NCBI RefSeq assembly: GCF_017833295.1
Contig: NZ_JAFIBW010000001.1
Span: forward strand, 5,270,001 to 5,334,000
Length of the DNA: 64,000 bases
Direction of reading: 5' to 3'
Source of the DNA: Methylobacterium sp. PvR107
GTDB taxonomy: Bacteria > Pseudomonadota > Alphaproteobacteria > Rhizobiales > Beijerinckiaceae
The notes below the pieces were generated by a model. It worked only from the letters and a program-made list of their open reading frames with translations, was not told the origin of the DNA and did no database searches. Position numbers and translations under genes: made by a program. Below, one piece after another: positions 47,346 through 57,845 of this stretch. Positions within the stretch are counted from its first letter, which is position 1; the number at the start of each line of letters is the position of its first letter.

Positions 47346-48833
47346 TCAGGGCTCCTGCGTCACGGCCGCGAAAGCCTGATCGAGGCGCGCCCTGGCATCG
47401 GTCAGGCTCTTGCGCCGGCTCTCAAGCCAGTTCCGATCCGCCTCCAGCCGCGCCTGGGCGACGCCGAGCATGCGCCGGATCTCGGTGGGCTGCGGTCCGC
47501 CGAGGCCCCTGGCGGCGTCGATCATGCCGCGCGCCGACAGCGCCGCCCGGAACCGGGCCTCGTCGAGGGGCAGATCCGGCTTCAGCCCGGATCCGGCGGC
47601 GGCCTCGGCGTAGATCCGCTGCACCTCGGGGAAGGGCAGGTCGGCCGGGCGCAGGTCGTGGCTGCGGCCGTAGCTCACCAGTTCGGACGCGAAATGGTGG
47701 CCGAGCCGGAACGGCACGTCGGCCTCGCGCTGGAGCGTGTCGGCGAGTTCGGTGGTCGTCGCGTAATCCGCCGCGACCTCGTCGGCGGCCCGCGCCCGGT
47801 CCACGACCAGCCCGTCGAGCACGCGGGTCCAGCGCCGGCACAGCTCGGCAGCCTCGGCAAGGGTCCGGCCCGGCGGCACGTCCTGATTGCGCTTGTAGTC
47901 CGGCATGCCCGAATCGACGTTGTGCGCCATGATCACGAAGGCCTGCAGGGCACCGACCACGTCGCTCGCCTTCATCCGCAGCCCGTAGAGCGCCACCGGA
48001 TTGCGCTTCTGCGGCATGATGCTGCTCGGGCCCGTGAGTGCGCCCTCGCGCAACAGGATCCACGGTCGGGTCTGGTGATACTGGGCGTAGAGATCCTGCG
48101 CGAAGCTCCCGGCGGTGGTGGCGAGGTTCGCGGCGAGCCCGGTCAGCTCTAGGCCCAGATCCAGCGGCGCGAGCTGGCCCGCGTCGTAGCTGTTCTCCAC
48201 GGGCGCGTCGAAGCCGAGTAGGTCGGCCAAGCGCTTCCGGTCCACCGGGAAGCTCGACGTACCGAGCGCCGCCGCGCCGAGGGGCGACAGGTTCAGGCGC
48301 GCCCAGGTCTCGCGCAGGCGGTCCGCGTCGCGCGTCAGAGCCGCCGCGTAGCCGAGGAGATAGTGGCCAAGGGTCGTCGGCTGGGCCTGCACGCCGTTGG
48401 TATAGGCCGGGATGATCGTGTCCGCCTCGCGCTCCGCCACCGCCAGAAGGGCCGCCCGGGTCGTATCCAGGGTCTCCGCCAGGGCGAGGAGGCGGTCGCG
48501 CTGATCCAGCTTCAGAACCGTCGGGATGATGTCCTGGCGGCTGCGGCCGGAATGCATCCGCGTGGCGTCCGGACCCGCGATGGCGGTGATCAGCGGCTCG
48601 ATCCGGAGGTAGTCGTCCGGACGCTCCGCCCCCGGCTTGGCGGCATCGGCGGCGACCCGATCGAGCGCGCGGGCGATGGTCGCCCCGAGGCTGCGCGGGA
48701 CGATTCCGGTCTCCACCGTCATCACCAGCGAGGCCCGGTCGATCGCGTCGATGCGGGCGAAAGTGTCCCGGGGCTCGGCGCGGGCACCGGGGGCGATCAG
48801 CGCCAGAACCGCCCAGATCATCGTGCGCCGCAT
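47346..48833 (-). CDS. Exported argininosuccinate-lyase-like protein
   Basis: 495 residues of the ASL/fumarase superfamily. Start at the ATG at 48833 (GGAG seven bases upstream), giving a signal peptide MRRTMIWAVLALIAPGARA, unusual for this cytosolic family. The superfamily signature GPSSIMPQKRNP (268-279) retains the catalytic serine. However, the ASL motif THxQxAQP is TNGVQAQP (145-152), replacing the catalytic His by Asn, and GRSRND is GRSRQD. It is likely a periplasmic lyase with a different substrate. Neighbours (AbrB-type membrane protein, oxyR) do not reveal it. Confidence 0.8.
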   Translation of the reverse strand: MRRTMIWAVLALIAPGARAEPRDTFARIDAIDRASLVMTVETGIVPRSLGATIARALDRVAADAAKPGAERPDDYLRIEPLITAIAGPDATRMHSGRSRQDIIPTVLKLDQRDRLLALAETLDTTRAALLAVAEREADTIIPAYTNGVQAQPTTLGHYLLGYAAALTRDADRLRETWARLNLSPLGAAALGTSSFPVDRKRLADLLGFDAPVENSYDAGQLAPLDLGLELTGLAANLATTAGSFAQDLYAQYHQTRPWILLREGALTGPSSIMPQKRNPVALYGLRMKASDVVGALQAFVIMAHNVDSGMPDYKRNQDVPPGRTLAEAAELCRRWTRVLDGLVVDRARAADEVAADYATTTELADTLQREADVPFRLGHHFASELVSYGRSHDLRPADLPFPEVQRIYAEAAAGSGLKPDLPLDEARFRAALSARGMIDAARGLGGPQPTEIRRMLGVAQARLEADRNWLESRRKSLTDARARLDQAFAAVTQEP

Positions 48834-48942
48834 CGGTCCGCTCCGCGTCTTCCGTGAGGCCCTGATAGCCCGTTCGATCAAATCTTTCCTATTCCCGACC
48901 TCCTCCTGCAGGGCCGGTGCCCCCGGGCCGGGACGCGACGGC

Positions 48943-49878
48943 TCACGCCCCCGCATTCCCGTCGCGGCAGGCCGCCGTGCCCGGCGGCGCATGCGCCCGG
49001 AAGAAGGCCGCGAGGTTCGCTAGCCCGGCGGCGCGCGGATCGCTCGCCCGCCAGACCAGCGCGATGGTCCGCCCCGGCCCGTCGACGTCGAAGGCCCGAG
49101 TCACCGTCAGGCCGGTCGGATCGGGGCTGGAGGGCACGGCCAGGGCCGGGAGCAGCGTGTAGCCGGCGCCCGCCGCCACCATCGAGCGCAGGGTCTCCAG
49201 GCTCGTGGCGTGCCGCCCGACCGATGAGCCGGCGCCGCAGGCCGCGATCGCCTGGTCGCGCAGGCAATTGCCCTCGTCGAGGAGCAGCAGGTCCGGCCCG
49301 GCGATCTCGCTCGCCGAGAGCGCACCGCCGCGCGCCAGGGCATGCTCGGCCGGGCAGGCGAGCCAGAACGGCTCGACGAAGAGCGGCGCGACGGCAAGCC
49401 CATGCAGCGGCAAGGGCAGCGAGATCAGCGCCGCATCGATTCGCCCGTCGCGCAGGCCTTCGACGATCTCGGCTGTGCGCGACTCCGACAGCGACAGCAT
49501 CAGCAGCGGGTACTGTTCGCGCAGCGGACGCAGAACCAGCGGGAAGAAGTAGGGTCCCAGCGTCTGGATCGCCGCCAGAACCAGACGCCCCGTCAGCGGC
49601 GACCCGCGCCCCTCGCTGGCGAGCGCCAGCAGACGCTGCGCATCCGACAGGACCACCCGCGCCTGCCGGATGATCGCCTGCCCGGCCTCCGTCAGCAGCA
49701 CCCGCCGATTGGAGCGCTCGAACAAAGTCAGGCCCAGCGCGGTTTCCAGTTTACGGACCTGCACGCTGAGCGTCGGCTGGCTCACGTTGCAGCGCTCGGC
49801 GGCCCGGCCGAAATGCCCCTCGTCCGCCACGGCGACGACGTATTCAAGGTCGCGGAGCGACAGGCCGGCGAGATTCAT
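48943..49878 (-). CDS. oxyR: Hydrogen peroxide-sensing LysR regulator OxyR
   Basis: 311 residues: an N-terminal LysR helix-turn-helix (HFGRAAERCNVSQPTLSVQVRKLE) and an effector domain holding the redox pair Cys205 and Cys214 in DEGNCLRDQAIAAC, the same spacing as Cys199/Cys208 in E. coli OxyR. A disulfide between them activates transcription under peroxide. Divergent from katA, with a dyad at the shared promoter covering its own start codon. Confidence 0.94.
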   Translation of the reverse strand: MNLAGLSLRDLEYVVAVADEGHFGRAAERCNVSQPTLSVQVRKLETALGLTLFERSNRRVLLTEAGQAIIRQARVVLSDAQRLLALASEGRGSPLTGRLVLAAIQTLGPYFFPLVLRPLREQYPLLMLSLSESRTAEIVEGLRDGRIDAALISLPLPLHGLAVAPLFVEPFWLACPAEHALARGGALSASEIAGPDLLLLDEGNCLRDQAIAACGAGSSVGRHATSLETLRSMVAAGAGYTLLPALAVPSSPDPTGLTVTRAFDVDGPGRTIALVWRASDPRAAGLANLAAFFRAHAPPGTAACRDGNAGA

Positions 49879-49891
49879 AGGCTGCGCCTAT
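49877..49891. promoter_or_regulatory. Probable OxyR binding dyad between oxyR and katA
   Basis: ATAGGCTGCGCCTAT is an inverted repeat (ATAGGC-TGC-GCCTAT) matching the OxyR half-site pattern ATAG-n7-CTAT. It overlaps the oxyR ATG, so binding would repress oxyR while activating katA. A full OxyR site has a second such element at a fixed distance; only weak remnants are visible. Confidence 0.7.
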
Positions 49892-50012
49892 CATAACCTT
49901 TGCGACGATGCATTTGCCTCGGGGTCACGCCGGGGTCATAACCATTCAACAGAACGGTTCCAGGTTGGCCTCGGCGTCTGCCGAGCGCCTTCGAAATGGA
50001 GAGACGGTACGC

Positions 50013-51602
50013 ATGAGCGATCAACGCCCGATCCTGACCACCCGCCAGGGCCATCCGGTCCGGGACAACCAGAGCACCCGCACGGTCGGCGAGCGCGGCC
50101 CCGCAACGCTCGAGAACTACCAGTTCATCGAGAAGATCACCCACTTCGATCGTGAGCGTATCCCGGAGCGCGTCGTCCACGCCCGCGGCGCCGGCGCCCA
50201 CGGCTACTTCGAGGCCTACGGCAAGATCGGCAACGAGCCGGCCTCCAAGTACACCCGCGCCCGCGTGCTGAACGAGACGGGCGTCAAGACGCCGATGTTC
50301 GTGCGCTTCTCGACCGTGGCCGGCGCCAAGGAGAGCCCTGAGACCGAACGCGACCCGCGCGGTTTCGCGGTCAAGTTCAAGACCGTCGACGGCAACTGGG
50401 ACCTCGTGGGCAACAACCTCAAGGTCTTCTTCATCCGCGACGCGATCAAGTTCCCCGACATGATCCACGCGTTCAAGCCGGATCCGGTGACGAACCGCCA
50501 GGAGGCGTGGCGCTTCTTCGACTTCGTGTCGCAGCACCCCGAGTCGATCCACATGGTGACGCACCTCAAGTCGCCCTGGGGCATCCCGGCCAATTACCGC
50601 GAGATGGAAGGCTCGGGCGTCAACACCTACAAGCTGGTCAACGACCAGGGCGAGGCGGTGCTGTGCAAGTTCCACTGGATCCCCAAGCAGGGCGTCCGGA
50701 ACCTGACCTCGCAGCAAGCTTCCGAGATCCAGGCCAAGGATGTCGGTCACGCGACCCGCGACCTGTACGACAACATCAAGGCCGGCAATTTCCCCGAGTG
50801 GGAGTTCGCCGTGCAGATCATGCCGGACGGCCCGAACGACCACCTGTCCTTCGATCCGCTGGACGATACGAAGCTGTGGCCGGTGGACCAGTTCCCGCTT
50901 CTGCCCTGCGGCCGGATGGTGCTGGACCGCGTGCCCGACAACTTCTTTGCTGAGGTCGAGCAGTCGGCCTTCGGCACCGGCGTGCTGGTCGACGGCATCG
51001 ATTTCTCGGACGACAAGATGCTGCAGGGCCGGACGCTGTCCTACTCGGACACACAGCGCTACCGCGTCGGCGCCAACTACCTGCAGCTGCCGATCAACGC
51101 GCCGCAGCCCGGCGTGAAGGTCTATTCCAACCAGCGGGACGGCCAGATGACCTACGGGGTCGACGGTACCGGCCCGAACAAGCACATCAACTACGAGCCG
51201 TCGACGCTCGCCGAGGGCCTGCGCGAGGCGCCCAAGCCCGCCAAGGATTACCACCAGCCGGTTCAGGGCAATCTCGGCCGCTACCAGACCTCGCGCACCG
51301 AGGACGATTACACCCAGGCGGGCGTGCGCTACCGCTCCTTCGCGGATTGGGAGCGTGACGACCTGATCGCCAACCTGGTCGGCGACATGAAGCAGTGCCC
51401 GGAAGCGATCCAGCTGCGAATGGTCTGGCACTTCTGGCACGCCGACGAGGATTACGGCCGCCGCGTTGCCGAGGGCGCCGGCATCGATCTGGAGAAGGCG
51501 AAGGCCCTGCCGCCGCTGCCGGGTCGCGCAGCCCCGGGCAAGCGTCTGGAATCCGAGACCTACACGGACGGATCGCAGGCTCATAAGGTCGCCGCGGAGT
51601 AA
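50013..51602 (+). CDS. katA: Monofunctional haem catalase
   Basis: 529 residues from the ATG at 50013. Active-site His in [18 protein letters not shown], distal Asn in [24 protein letters not shown], proximal haem Tyr in [16 protein letters not shown], and the NADPH-region sequence typical of small-subunit catalases. Removes H2O2; paired divergently with oxyR, which almost certainly controls it. A hairpin terminator follows. Confidence 0.96.
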   Translation: MSDQRPILTTRQGHPVRDNQSTRTVGERGPATLENYQFIEKITHFDRERIPERVVHARGAGAHGYFEAYGKIGNEPASKYTRARVLNETGVKTPMFVRFSTVAGAKESPETERDPRGFAVKFKTVDGNWDLVGNNLKVFFIRDAIKFPDMIHAFKPDPVTNRQEAWRFFDFVSQHPESIHMVTHLKSPWGIPANYREMEGSGVNTYKLVNDQGEAVLCKFHWIPKQGVRNLTSQQASEIQAKDVGHATRDLYDNIKAGNFPEWEFAVQIMPDGPNDHLSFDPLDDTKLWPVDQFPLLPCGRMVLDRVPDNFFAEVEQSAFGTGVLVDGIDFSDDKMLQGRTLSYSDTQRYRVGANYLQLPINAPQPGVKVYSNQRDGQMTYGVDGTGPNKHINYEPSTLAEGLREAPKPAKDYHQPVQGNLGRYQTSRTEDDYTQAGVRYRSFADWERDDLIANLVGDMKQCPEAIQLRMVWHFWHADEDYGRRVAEGAGIDLEKAKALPPLPGRAAPGKRLESETYTDGSQAHKVAAE

Positions 51603-51635
51603 GCCTCGCGATCTCGACCGCGATTGAAGGAAGCC

Positions 51636-51670
51636 CCGCGCGGTCACCCGGCCGCGCGGGGTTCTTGTTT
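51636..51670 (+). terminator. Rho-independent terminator after katA
   Basis: Arms cccgcgcgg (51636-51644) and ccgcgcggg (51653-51661) form a perfect 9-bp GC stem with an 8-base loop, followed by the T-rich ttcttgttt (51662-51670). Confidence 0.85.
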
Positions 51671-51691
51671 GGAGATCGGGCGAGGATGGCG

Positions 51692-52096
51692 ATGGCGAGT
51701 CTCGTGCACCACGATCCGGGCCCGGACGCGATCATCGGCGGGATGCGGATCACCTATCTGGCGCGCAGCGACGAGACGACCGACGGCCTCGGCATCTATC
51801 GGGTCGACATGAATCCGCATGCGCCGGGCGCCGGGCTTCACCGCCACGCCCGGCTGACCGAGACCTTCTCGGTCGAGGCAGGCCGGCTCGCGCTCCGCGT
51901 CGACGATGCGGATCACGACCTCGGCCCCGGCGATTTCGCGCTGATCCCGCCCGGCGTCGCGCATGCCTTCGCCAATCGCGGCGACCGGCCGGTGCGCTTC
52001 ACCCTGAGCTTCGCGCCGGCGCTGGGCTGTGAGGGCTTCTTCGCGGGCTTGGCGCGCTTGCCGCGGAAGGCCGCCGCGCCGATCAGGCGGCCATGA
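51692..52096 (+). CDS. Cupin-domain protein
   Basis: 134 residues, single small beta-barrel. Cupin motif 1 is HAPGAGLHRHARLTETFSVEAG (metal-type H-x-H...E) and motif 2 GDFALIPPGVAHAFAN. A start at the ATG at 51692 gives GAGG six bases away; an ATG at 51686 is alternative. No substrate is indicated; lies between katA and a convergent MFS gene. Confidence 0.8.
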   Translation: MASLVHHDPGPDAIIGGMRITYLARSDETTDGLGIYRVDMNPHAPGAGLHRHARLTETFSVEAGRLALRVDDADHDLGPGDFALIPPGVAHAFANRGDRPVRFTLSFAPALGCEGFFAGLARLPRKAAAPIRRP

Positions 52097-52118
52097 CCGA
52101 CCTGATGACGCGCTACGA

Positions 52119-53363
52119 TCAGGAACCGCTGGCCGGGTTCGCCGGCTGGAGCGCGGTCAGCGGCTGAGCCGGCACGCCGTGCGGCGCCGGCTCGACCGCG
52201 TTGACCTTGCGGTCGCGTCCGGCGGCCTGCCCGATCAGGATCGCCGCGACGGCGATGCCGACGAACAAGGCCCCCGGCACAGCCCAACCGCCTGTGGCCT
52301 CATGGGCGAGGCCGAAGACCAGCGGACCCAGGCAGGCGCCGGTATAGCCGATGCCCTGCGCCATGGCCGAGAGGCCGGCGGCACTGGCCGCGTCCGCGGC
52401 GCGGAGCACGATCAGGGTCAACCCGAGACCGAAGCAGCCGCCGATCCCGAAGCCCAGCACGCCCGCGGCCGGGACGCGCAGCCAATCCGCCCCGAAGGCG
52501 AGCACCAGGAACGCGATCGCCGTCAGCCCCGGAACGGCGACGATCCAGGCCCGCTGATCCCGGGTCCGGGCAGCCAGCATGGCGGTCAGCAGCGCCCCGG
52601 GCGCCTGAACCAGGGTCGTGAGCGACGCGTAGAGCCCGGCATCCAGCGGAGTCAGGCCGCGACCCTGCAGAAGCAGCGGCAGCCAACCGAACAGGATGTA
52701 GGCGAGCGACGATTGCAGGCCCATGAAGCCCGTCACCCACCAGGCCAGCGGACTGCGCAGCAGCCGCCCGGTGGAGGGGGCCGCGGTCGACGTCGTCCGG
52801 CGGGCGAAGGGAATCCACAGGCAGGCGGCGGCGAGCGCCGGCAGCGACCAGATGGCGAGCGCCGAGGGCCAGCCGCCCGCGAGCGCGTGCTCCACCGGCA
52901 CCGCCGCCCCGGCCCCGGCGGCCGCCCCGAGGCAGAGGGTCATGGTGTAGAGGCCGGTCATCAGGCCGCCGCTGGCGGCGAAGTCGCGCTTCACCAGCGC
53001 GGGCAGGAGAACGTTGTCGAGCCCGATGCCGATGGCGGCCAGGGCCGTTCCGGCGAAGAGCGGCACCAGCCCGCCTAGTCCGCGGAGCGTGAGCCCGGCC
53101 GCCAGGATCGTCGAGCCGGCGAGGACCGCGAGGTCGGGACCGATTCTCCGGATCAGCGGCGCCGCCAGCGCGCAGGCGATGCCCAGGCACAGGACCGGCA
53201 ATGTGGTGAGAATCGCGGCCCCGCCCGCGCTCAGGCCGGTGCCGTCCCGGATGGTCGCCAGCAGGGGGCCGACCGTGCTGAGCGCCGGCCGCAGATTAAA
53301 GGCGACGAGCATCAGCGCGACGCCGAGCAGCAGCCGGCTCGGAGCGGCTCGATTCGGGGTCAA
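52119..53363 (-). CDS. CynX/NimT-type MFS transporter
   Basis: 414 residues, 12 membrane helices. The opening VALMLVAFNLRPALSTVGPLLATI is characteristic of the CynX/NimT subfamily (cyanate, nitroimidazole and related). The only plausible start is a TTG at 53363 overlapping the lnt stop as TTGA; a later Met would cut the first helix. Substrate unknown. Confidence 0.82.
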   Translation of the reverse strand: MTPNRAAPSRLLLGVALMLVAFNLRPALSTVGPLLATIRDGTGLSAGGAAILTTLPVLCLGIACALAAPLIRRIGPDLAVLAGSTILAAGLTLRGLGGLVPLFAGTALAAIGIGLDNVLLPALVKRDFAASGGLMTGLYTMTLCLGAAAGAGAAVPVEHALAGGWPSALAIWSLPALAAACLWIPFARRTTSTAAPSTGRLLRSPLAWWVTGFMGLQSSLAYILFGWLPLLLQGRGLTPLDAGLYASLTTLVQAPGALLTAMLAARTRDQRAWIVAVPGLTAIAFLVLAFGADWLRVPAAGVLGFGIGGCFGLGLTLIVLRAADAASAAGLSAMAQGIGYTGACLGPLVFGLAHEATGGWAVPGALFVGIAVAAILIGQAAGRDRKVNAVEPAPHGVPAQPLTALQPANPASGS

Positions 53364-54997
53364 GGACGCCGCCGGGCGACGAGGGCGCCGCCGAGGCAGG
53401 CGGCGAGCATCAGCGTGAAGGCCGCGTCGCCGAACCGGCCGTACAGCGTATTGCCGGGGAGCCGGGCGGGCAGGTCCGCGTCGAGCCAGGTCTCCGTGTT
53501 GAGCGGCGTGCGGGCGAGAATGCGGCCGTGGGGGTCGATCACCGCGGAGATCCCGGTATTGGCGTCACGGACAAGCGGTAATCCCTCCTCGACCGCGCGC
53601 AGGCGGGCCTGGGCGAGGTGCTGGCGCGGGCCCGGCGTGTCGCCGAACCACGCGTCGTTGGTCACGTTGAGGATCAGTCCCGCCGGCTCCGGCGCCGGGG
53701 CCACGTGGCCGGCCGGCAGGATCGCGTGCGGGAAGATCGCCTCGTAGCAGATCGTCGCCGCCACCGGCGGCAGGCCGGGTACCGACAGGATCCGTTGCGC
53801 GGCGAGGGAGCCCGCGGAGAAGCCGCCCGGGATCGCCACGAACTGGCGCAGGCCGAGCGCCCGCAGGGCGGCGTCGAGGGGCGCCGGCAGGTACTCGCCG
53901 AACGGGACGAGGTGGACCTTGTCGTAGCTGTCCGAGATCCGGCCGTCCGGCCCGATCACCATTACGGCGTTGAAGTAGCGCAGGCGTTCGCCGGGCAGGG
54001 GCTCCTCGGCGCGGGCCGCGCCGGTGATCAGGTGCTGCCCGGGCTTCAACCCGGCCGCCACCTTGGCCAGGGCGTCGGGATCGCGCTGGATCAGGAACGG
54101 AAAGGCCGATTCGGGCCAGACGATGTGGGTCGGCTCGGGCGTGCCGGCCTCCACGGGCCGCTGACTCAGCTCGATGTAGCGGTCGACGATGTCGGCCCGG
54201 TTCTCGGGCCTGAACTTGGCGTCCTGCGGCAGGTTGGGCTGGACGAGGCGCAGCCGAACCCCGGCCACGACCGGATCGGGCGGCCCGAGGCGCTCGGCAC
54301 CGTAGAAGGCTAGGCCGGCGAGGAGGGCGGCCGCGGCGGCAGGCGGACCGAACCGGCCGAGGGGACGCAAGCCGGTGGCGAGCGTCGCGGGCGCGGCGCA
54401 GACGAGCACCGCGAGAACGGTCAGGCCGTAGAGCCCGATCAACGCGGCCCCCTGCATCAGCCAGAGGTTCTGGGCCAGAGCCATCCCGAGGGTGTTCCAG
54501 GGGAAGCCCGTGAACAGGTGGCCGCGCAGCCACTCGGCGGCACCGATCCCGAAGGCGAGGGCGGCGATCCGCGCCGCCCGACGGCTCCACAGAAGGCCCG
54601 CAGCGCCGAAGCCCGCGCCGTAGAACAGGCCCAGGGCGAAGGGGAGGCCGATCACGCCCAGCGGCAGGGCCCAGAGGAACTCGTCGGCCTCAACCAGGAA
54701 AGCTTGACCCAGCCACCACAGGCCGGCGGTCAGATAGCCGAAGCCCCAGGCCCAGCCGATCAGGAAGCAGGGCCAGACCCGCCGCAGCGGGGTTCGGCCC
54801 GGCGCGGCGCCGTCCTGCAGCCAGACCGCGACCGTCAGCGACACGGCAAGGGCCGGCACGATGCCGTAGGGCGGCATCGCCAGCGCGCCGAGCGCGCCGG
54901 CGAGCCACGCGAGGCCGAGCCGGCGCCAGCCGGTCAGGCGCGCGATCGCCAGGACGGGGCCCGGCCCGGCCGCGCGGCCGGGCTCAGGGTCCCGCAT
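53360..54997 (-). CDS. lnt: Apolipoprotein N-acyltransferase
   Basis: 545 residues from the ATG at 54997; an in-frame GTG at 55051 is an alternative, neither having a strong ribosome site. Six to seven N-terminal membrane helices precede a periplasmic nitrilase domain with the Glu-Lys-Cys triad: IVWPESAFPF, KVHLVPFGEYLPAP and ATICYEAIFPH. Lnt adds the third acyl chain to outer-membrane lipoproteins. Follows corC as in the standard phoH-ybeY-corC-lnt order. Confidence 0.95.
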   Translation of the reverse strand: MRDPEPGRAAGPGPVLAIARLTGWRRLGLAWLAGALGALAMPPYGIVPALAVSLTVAVWLQDGAAPGRTPLRRVWPCFLIGWAWGFGYLTAGLWWLGQAFLVEADEFLWALPLGVIGLPFALGLFYGAGFGAAGLLWSRRAARIAALAFGIGAAEWLRGHLFTGFPWNTLGMALAQNLWLMQGAALIGLYGLTVLAVLVCAAPATLATGLRPLGRFGPPAAAAALLAGLAFYGAERLGPPDPVVAGVRLRLVQPNLPQDAKFRPENRADIVDRYIELSQRPVEAGTPEPTHIVWPESAFPFLIQRDPDALAKVAAGLKPGQHLITGAARAEEPLPGERLRYFNAVMVIGPDGRISDSYDKVHLVPFGEYLPAPLDAALRALGLRQFVAIPGGFSAGSLAAQRILSVPGLPPVAATICYEAIFPHAILPAGHVAPAPEPAGLILNVTNDAWFGDTPGPRQHLAQARLRAVEEGLPLVRDANTGISAVIDPHGRILARTPLNTETWLDADLPARLPGNTLYGRFGDAAFTLMLAACLGGALVARRRP

Positions 54998-55061
54998 CGG
55001 CGCGCCCGGAACCGCAACGGACCGTGCGTAGCCGTCCACCACCCGCGTCACGCCGGGACCG

Positions 55062-56192
55062 TCACGGATGCGGCGTCTCGGCGGCCGGCGGGTTCGAAGG
55101 CGGGGGGAGGGCGAGGGGCACCACGTTGCCGATCCGCGCCGCGCCCTTTTGGAAGCGCAGCCGCTTGAGGCGGCGGGGATCGGCGTCGAGCACCTCGAAT
55201 TCCAGGTTCCCGGGGCCGGCGATCAGCTCGCCGCGGGACGGCACGCGGCCGACCAGGGTCACGATCATGCCGCCCAGCGTGTCGATCTCCTCGGCCATCT
55301 CGCCGACCGCGGCCGCGAGATCGACGCCGGTCGCCTCCGAGATTTCGGCCAGCGGCGTACGCGCGTCGGCCACGAAGACGTCGTCCTCGCCCTCGACGCG
55401 CTGGACCTGCTTGTCCTCGGCGACGTCGTGCTCGTCCTCGATGTCGCCGACCACCACCTCGATCAGATCCTCGATGGAGATCAGCCCGTCGGTGCCACCA
55501 TACTCGTCGATGACCAGCGCCATGTGGGTGCGGGTCGCCTGCATCCGCACCAGCAGGTCGATCGCCGGCATGGAGGGCGGCACGAACAGCACCGGCCGCT
55601 GGATGCGCGCCGCCGCCAGGGTCGTGGTCAGGTCGACCTTGCCGAGATCCAGGCCGCGCGGCAGGCGCGCCGGCGGCCGGCGCACGCGCGCGGCGGATGC
55701 GTCCGCGGCGCCGTCCAGGACCGGCTCCGCGGGTTTCGCCGCGATTGGCGGGCTGCGCCGGGACGGTTCGGCTTTGGCGGCGATGTGGTCGACGAGATCG
55801 CGGATGTGGACCATGCCGCGCGGGTCGTCGAGGGTCTCGCCGTAGACCGGAAGCCGCGAATGGCCCGCGGTGCGGAACAGCTTGAGTAGATCACCGAGGC
55901 TGGTGTCGTTGGACACCGCGACGATGTCGGCCCGGGGGACCATCACGTCGTCGACGCGCACCTTGTGCAGGCCGAGGACGTTCTTGAGCATCACGCGCTC
56001 GAGCGGGGTCAGGCCGCTCTCGCCGGCATCCGGCTCCGCGAGCGCCTCCTCAAGTCCTTCGCGCAGGGAATCGCGCGGCTTGAGGTGCAGCGCCTGGAGC
56101 AGGCGATCGTACCAGGGCTCCCGGTTCTGGGATTCGCCCTCGGCGGAACTGGGCGCGGCCAGGGCCGCGCCGCGACTTCGATCGTTGGTCAT
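55062..56192 (-). CDS. corC: CorC/HlyC-family CBS-domain protein
   Basis: 376 residues. Two CBS domains (VDDVMVPRADIVAVSNDTSL and the one around FVPPSMPAIDLLVRMQ, HMALVIDEYGGTDGLIS) followed by a CorC_HlyC C-terminal domain. No membrane helix, so it is the soluble (E. coli YbeX) form, associated with Mg/Co tolerance and ribosome metabolism. An Ala/Pro/Arg-rich insert (~140-185) lies between the CBS units. Third gene of the miaB-phoH-ybeY-corC-lnt operon. Confidence 0.93.
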   Translation of the reverse strand: MTNDRSRGAALAAPSSAEGESQNREPWYDRLLQALHLKPRDSLREGLEEALAEPDAGESGLTPLERVMLKNVLGLHKVRVDDVMVPRADIVAVSNDTSLGDLLKLFRTAGHSRLPVYGETLDDPRGMVHIRDLVDHIAAKAEPSRRSPPIAAKPAEPVLDGAADASAARVRRPPARLPRGLDLGKVDLTTTLAAARIQRPVLFVPPSMPAIDLLVRMQATRTHMALVIDEYGGTDGLISIEDLIEVVVGDIEDEHDVAEDKQVQRVEGEDDVFVADARTPLAEISEATGVDLAAAVGEMAEEIDTLGGMIVTLVGRVPSRGELIAGPGNLEFEVLDADPRRLKRLRFQKGAARIGNVVPLALPPPSNPPAAETPHP

Positions 56193-56228
56193 GTCTCTCG
56201 GATCTGGGAGCGTTCGGGCGTCAAGCGC

Positions 56229-56710
56229 TCAGGCGTAAGGGTCCGGGATGCCGAGGGTCGCGAGCGCCGCGACCTCGAGGGCTTCCATGGCGTCGGCCTC
56301 GGCCTCGCCGTTCTCGTGGTCCTGACCGAGACAATGCAGGGTGCCATGGACGAGGAGGTGAGCGAGGTGATTCTGGAGCGGCTTCGACTGCGCCGCACTC
56401 TCGCGCACCAGGGTCTCGTACGCAAGGACCACGTCGCCCAGCGGCGTCGCGGCTTCGTCATGCCGGGGCTGCGGGGCCGCCGGGAAGGACAGGACATTGG
56501 TGGGCTTGTCCTTGCCGCGCCAGGTCCGGTTGAGCTCCTGGACGGCGGCGTCGTCGGTCAGCAGGACGCTGACCGCCACGGGGCCGTCCGGCTTCTCGGG
56601 GGCGATGGCGAGGCCGGCTTCCACGGCGCGCGCGACGAGGGCTTCGAGGCCGGGAATCGCGGTTTCCCACCGCGCGTCCTCGACGGCGAGATCGATCTCG
56701 TGCGGCATGG

Positions 56711-56714
<4 letters not shown>
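56229..56714 (-). CDS. ybeY: rRNA maturation endoribonuclease YbeY
   Basis: 161 residues. The zinc site H-x3-H-x5-H is visible in HGTLHCLGQDH. Needed for 16S rRNA 3' processing and 70S quality control. The start is a GTG overlapping the phoH stop (GTGA); an ATG two codons later is possible. Confidence 0.94.
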
Positions 56715-57817
<1,103 letters not shown>

Positions 57818-57845
57818 GCCCTCATCCTCGCCATCATCCGATCCG

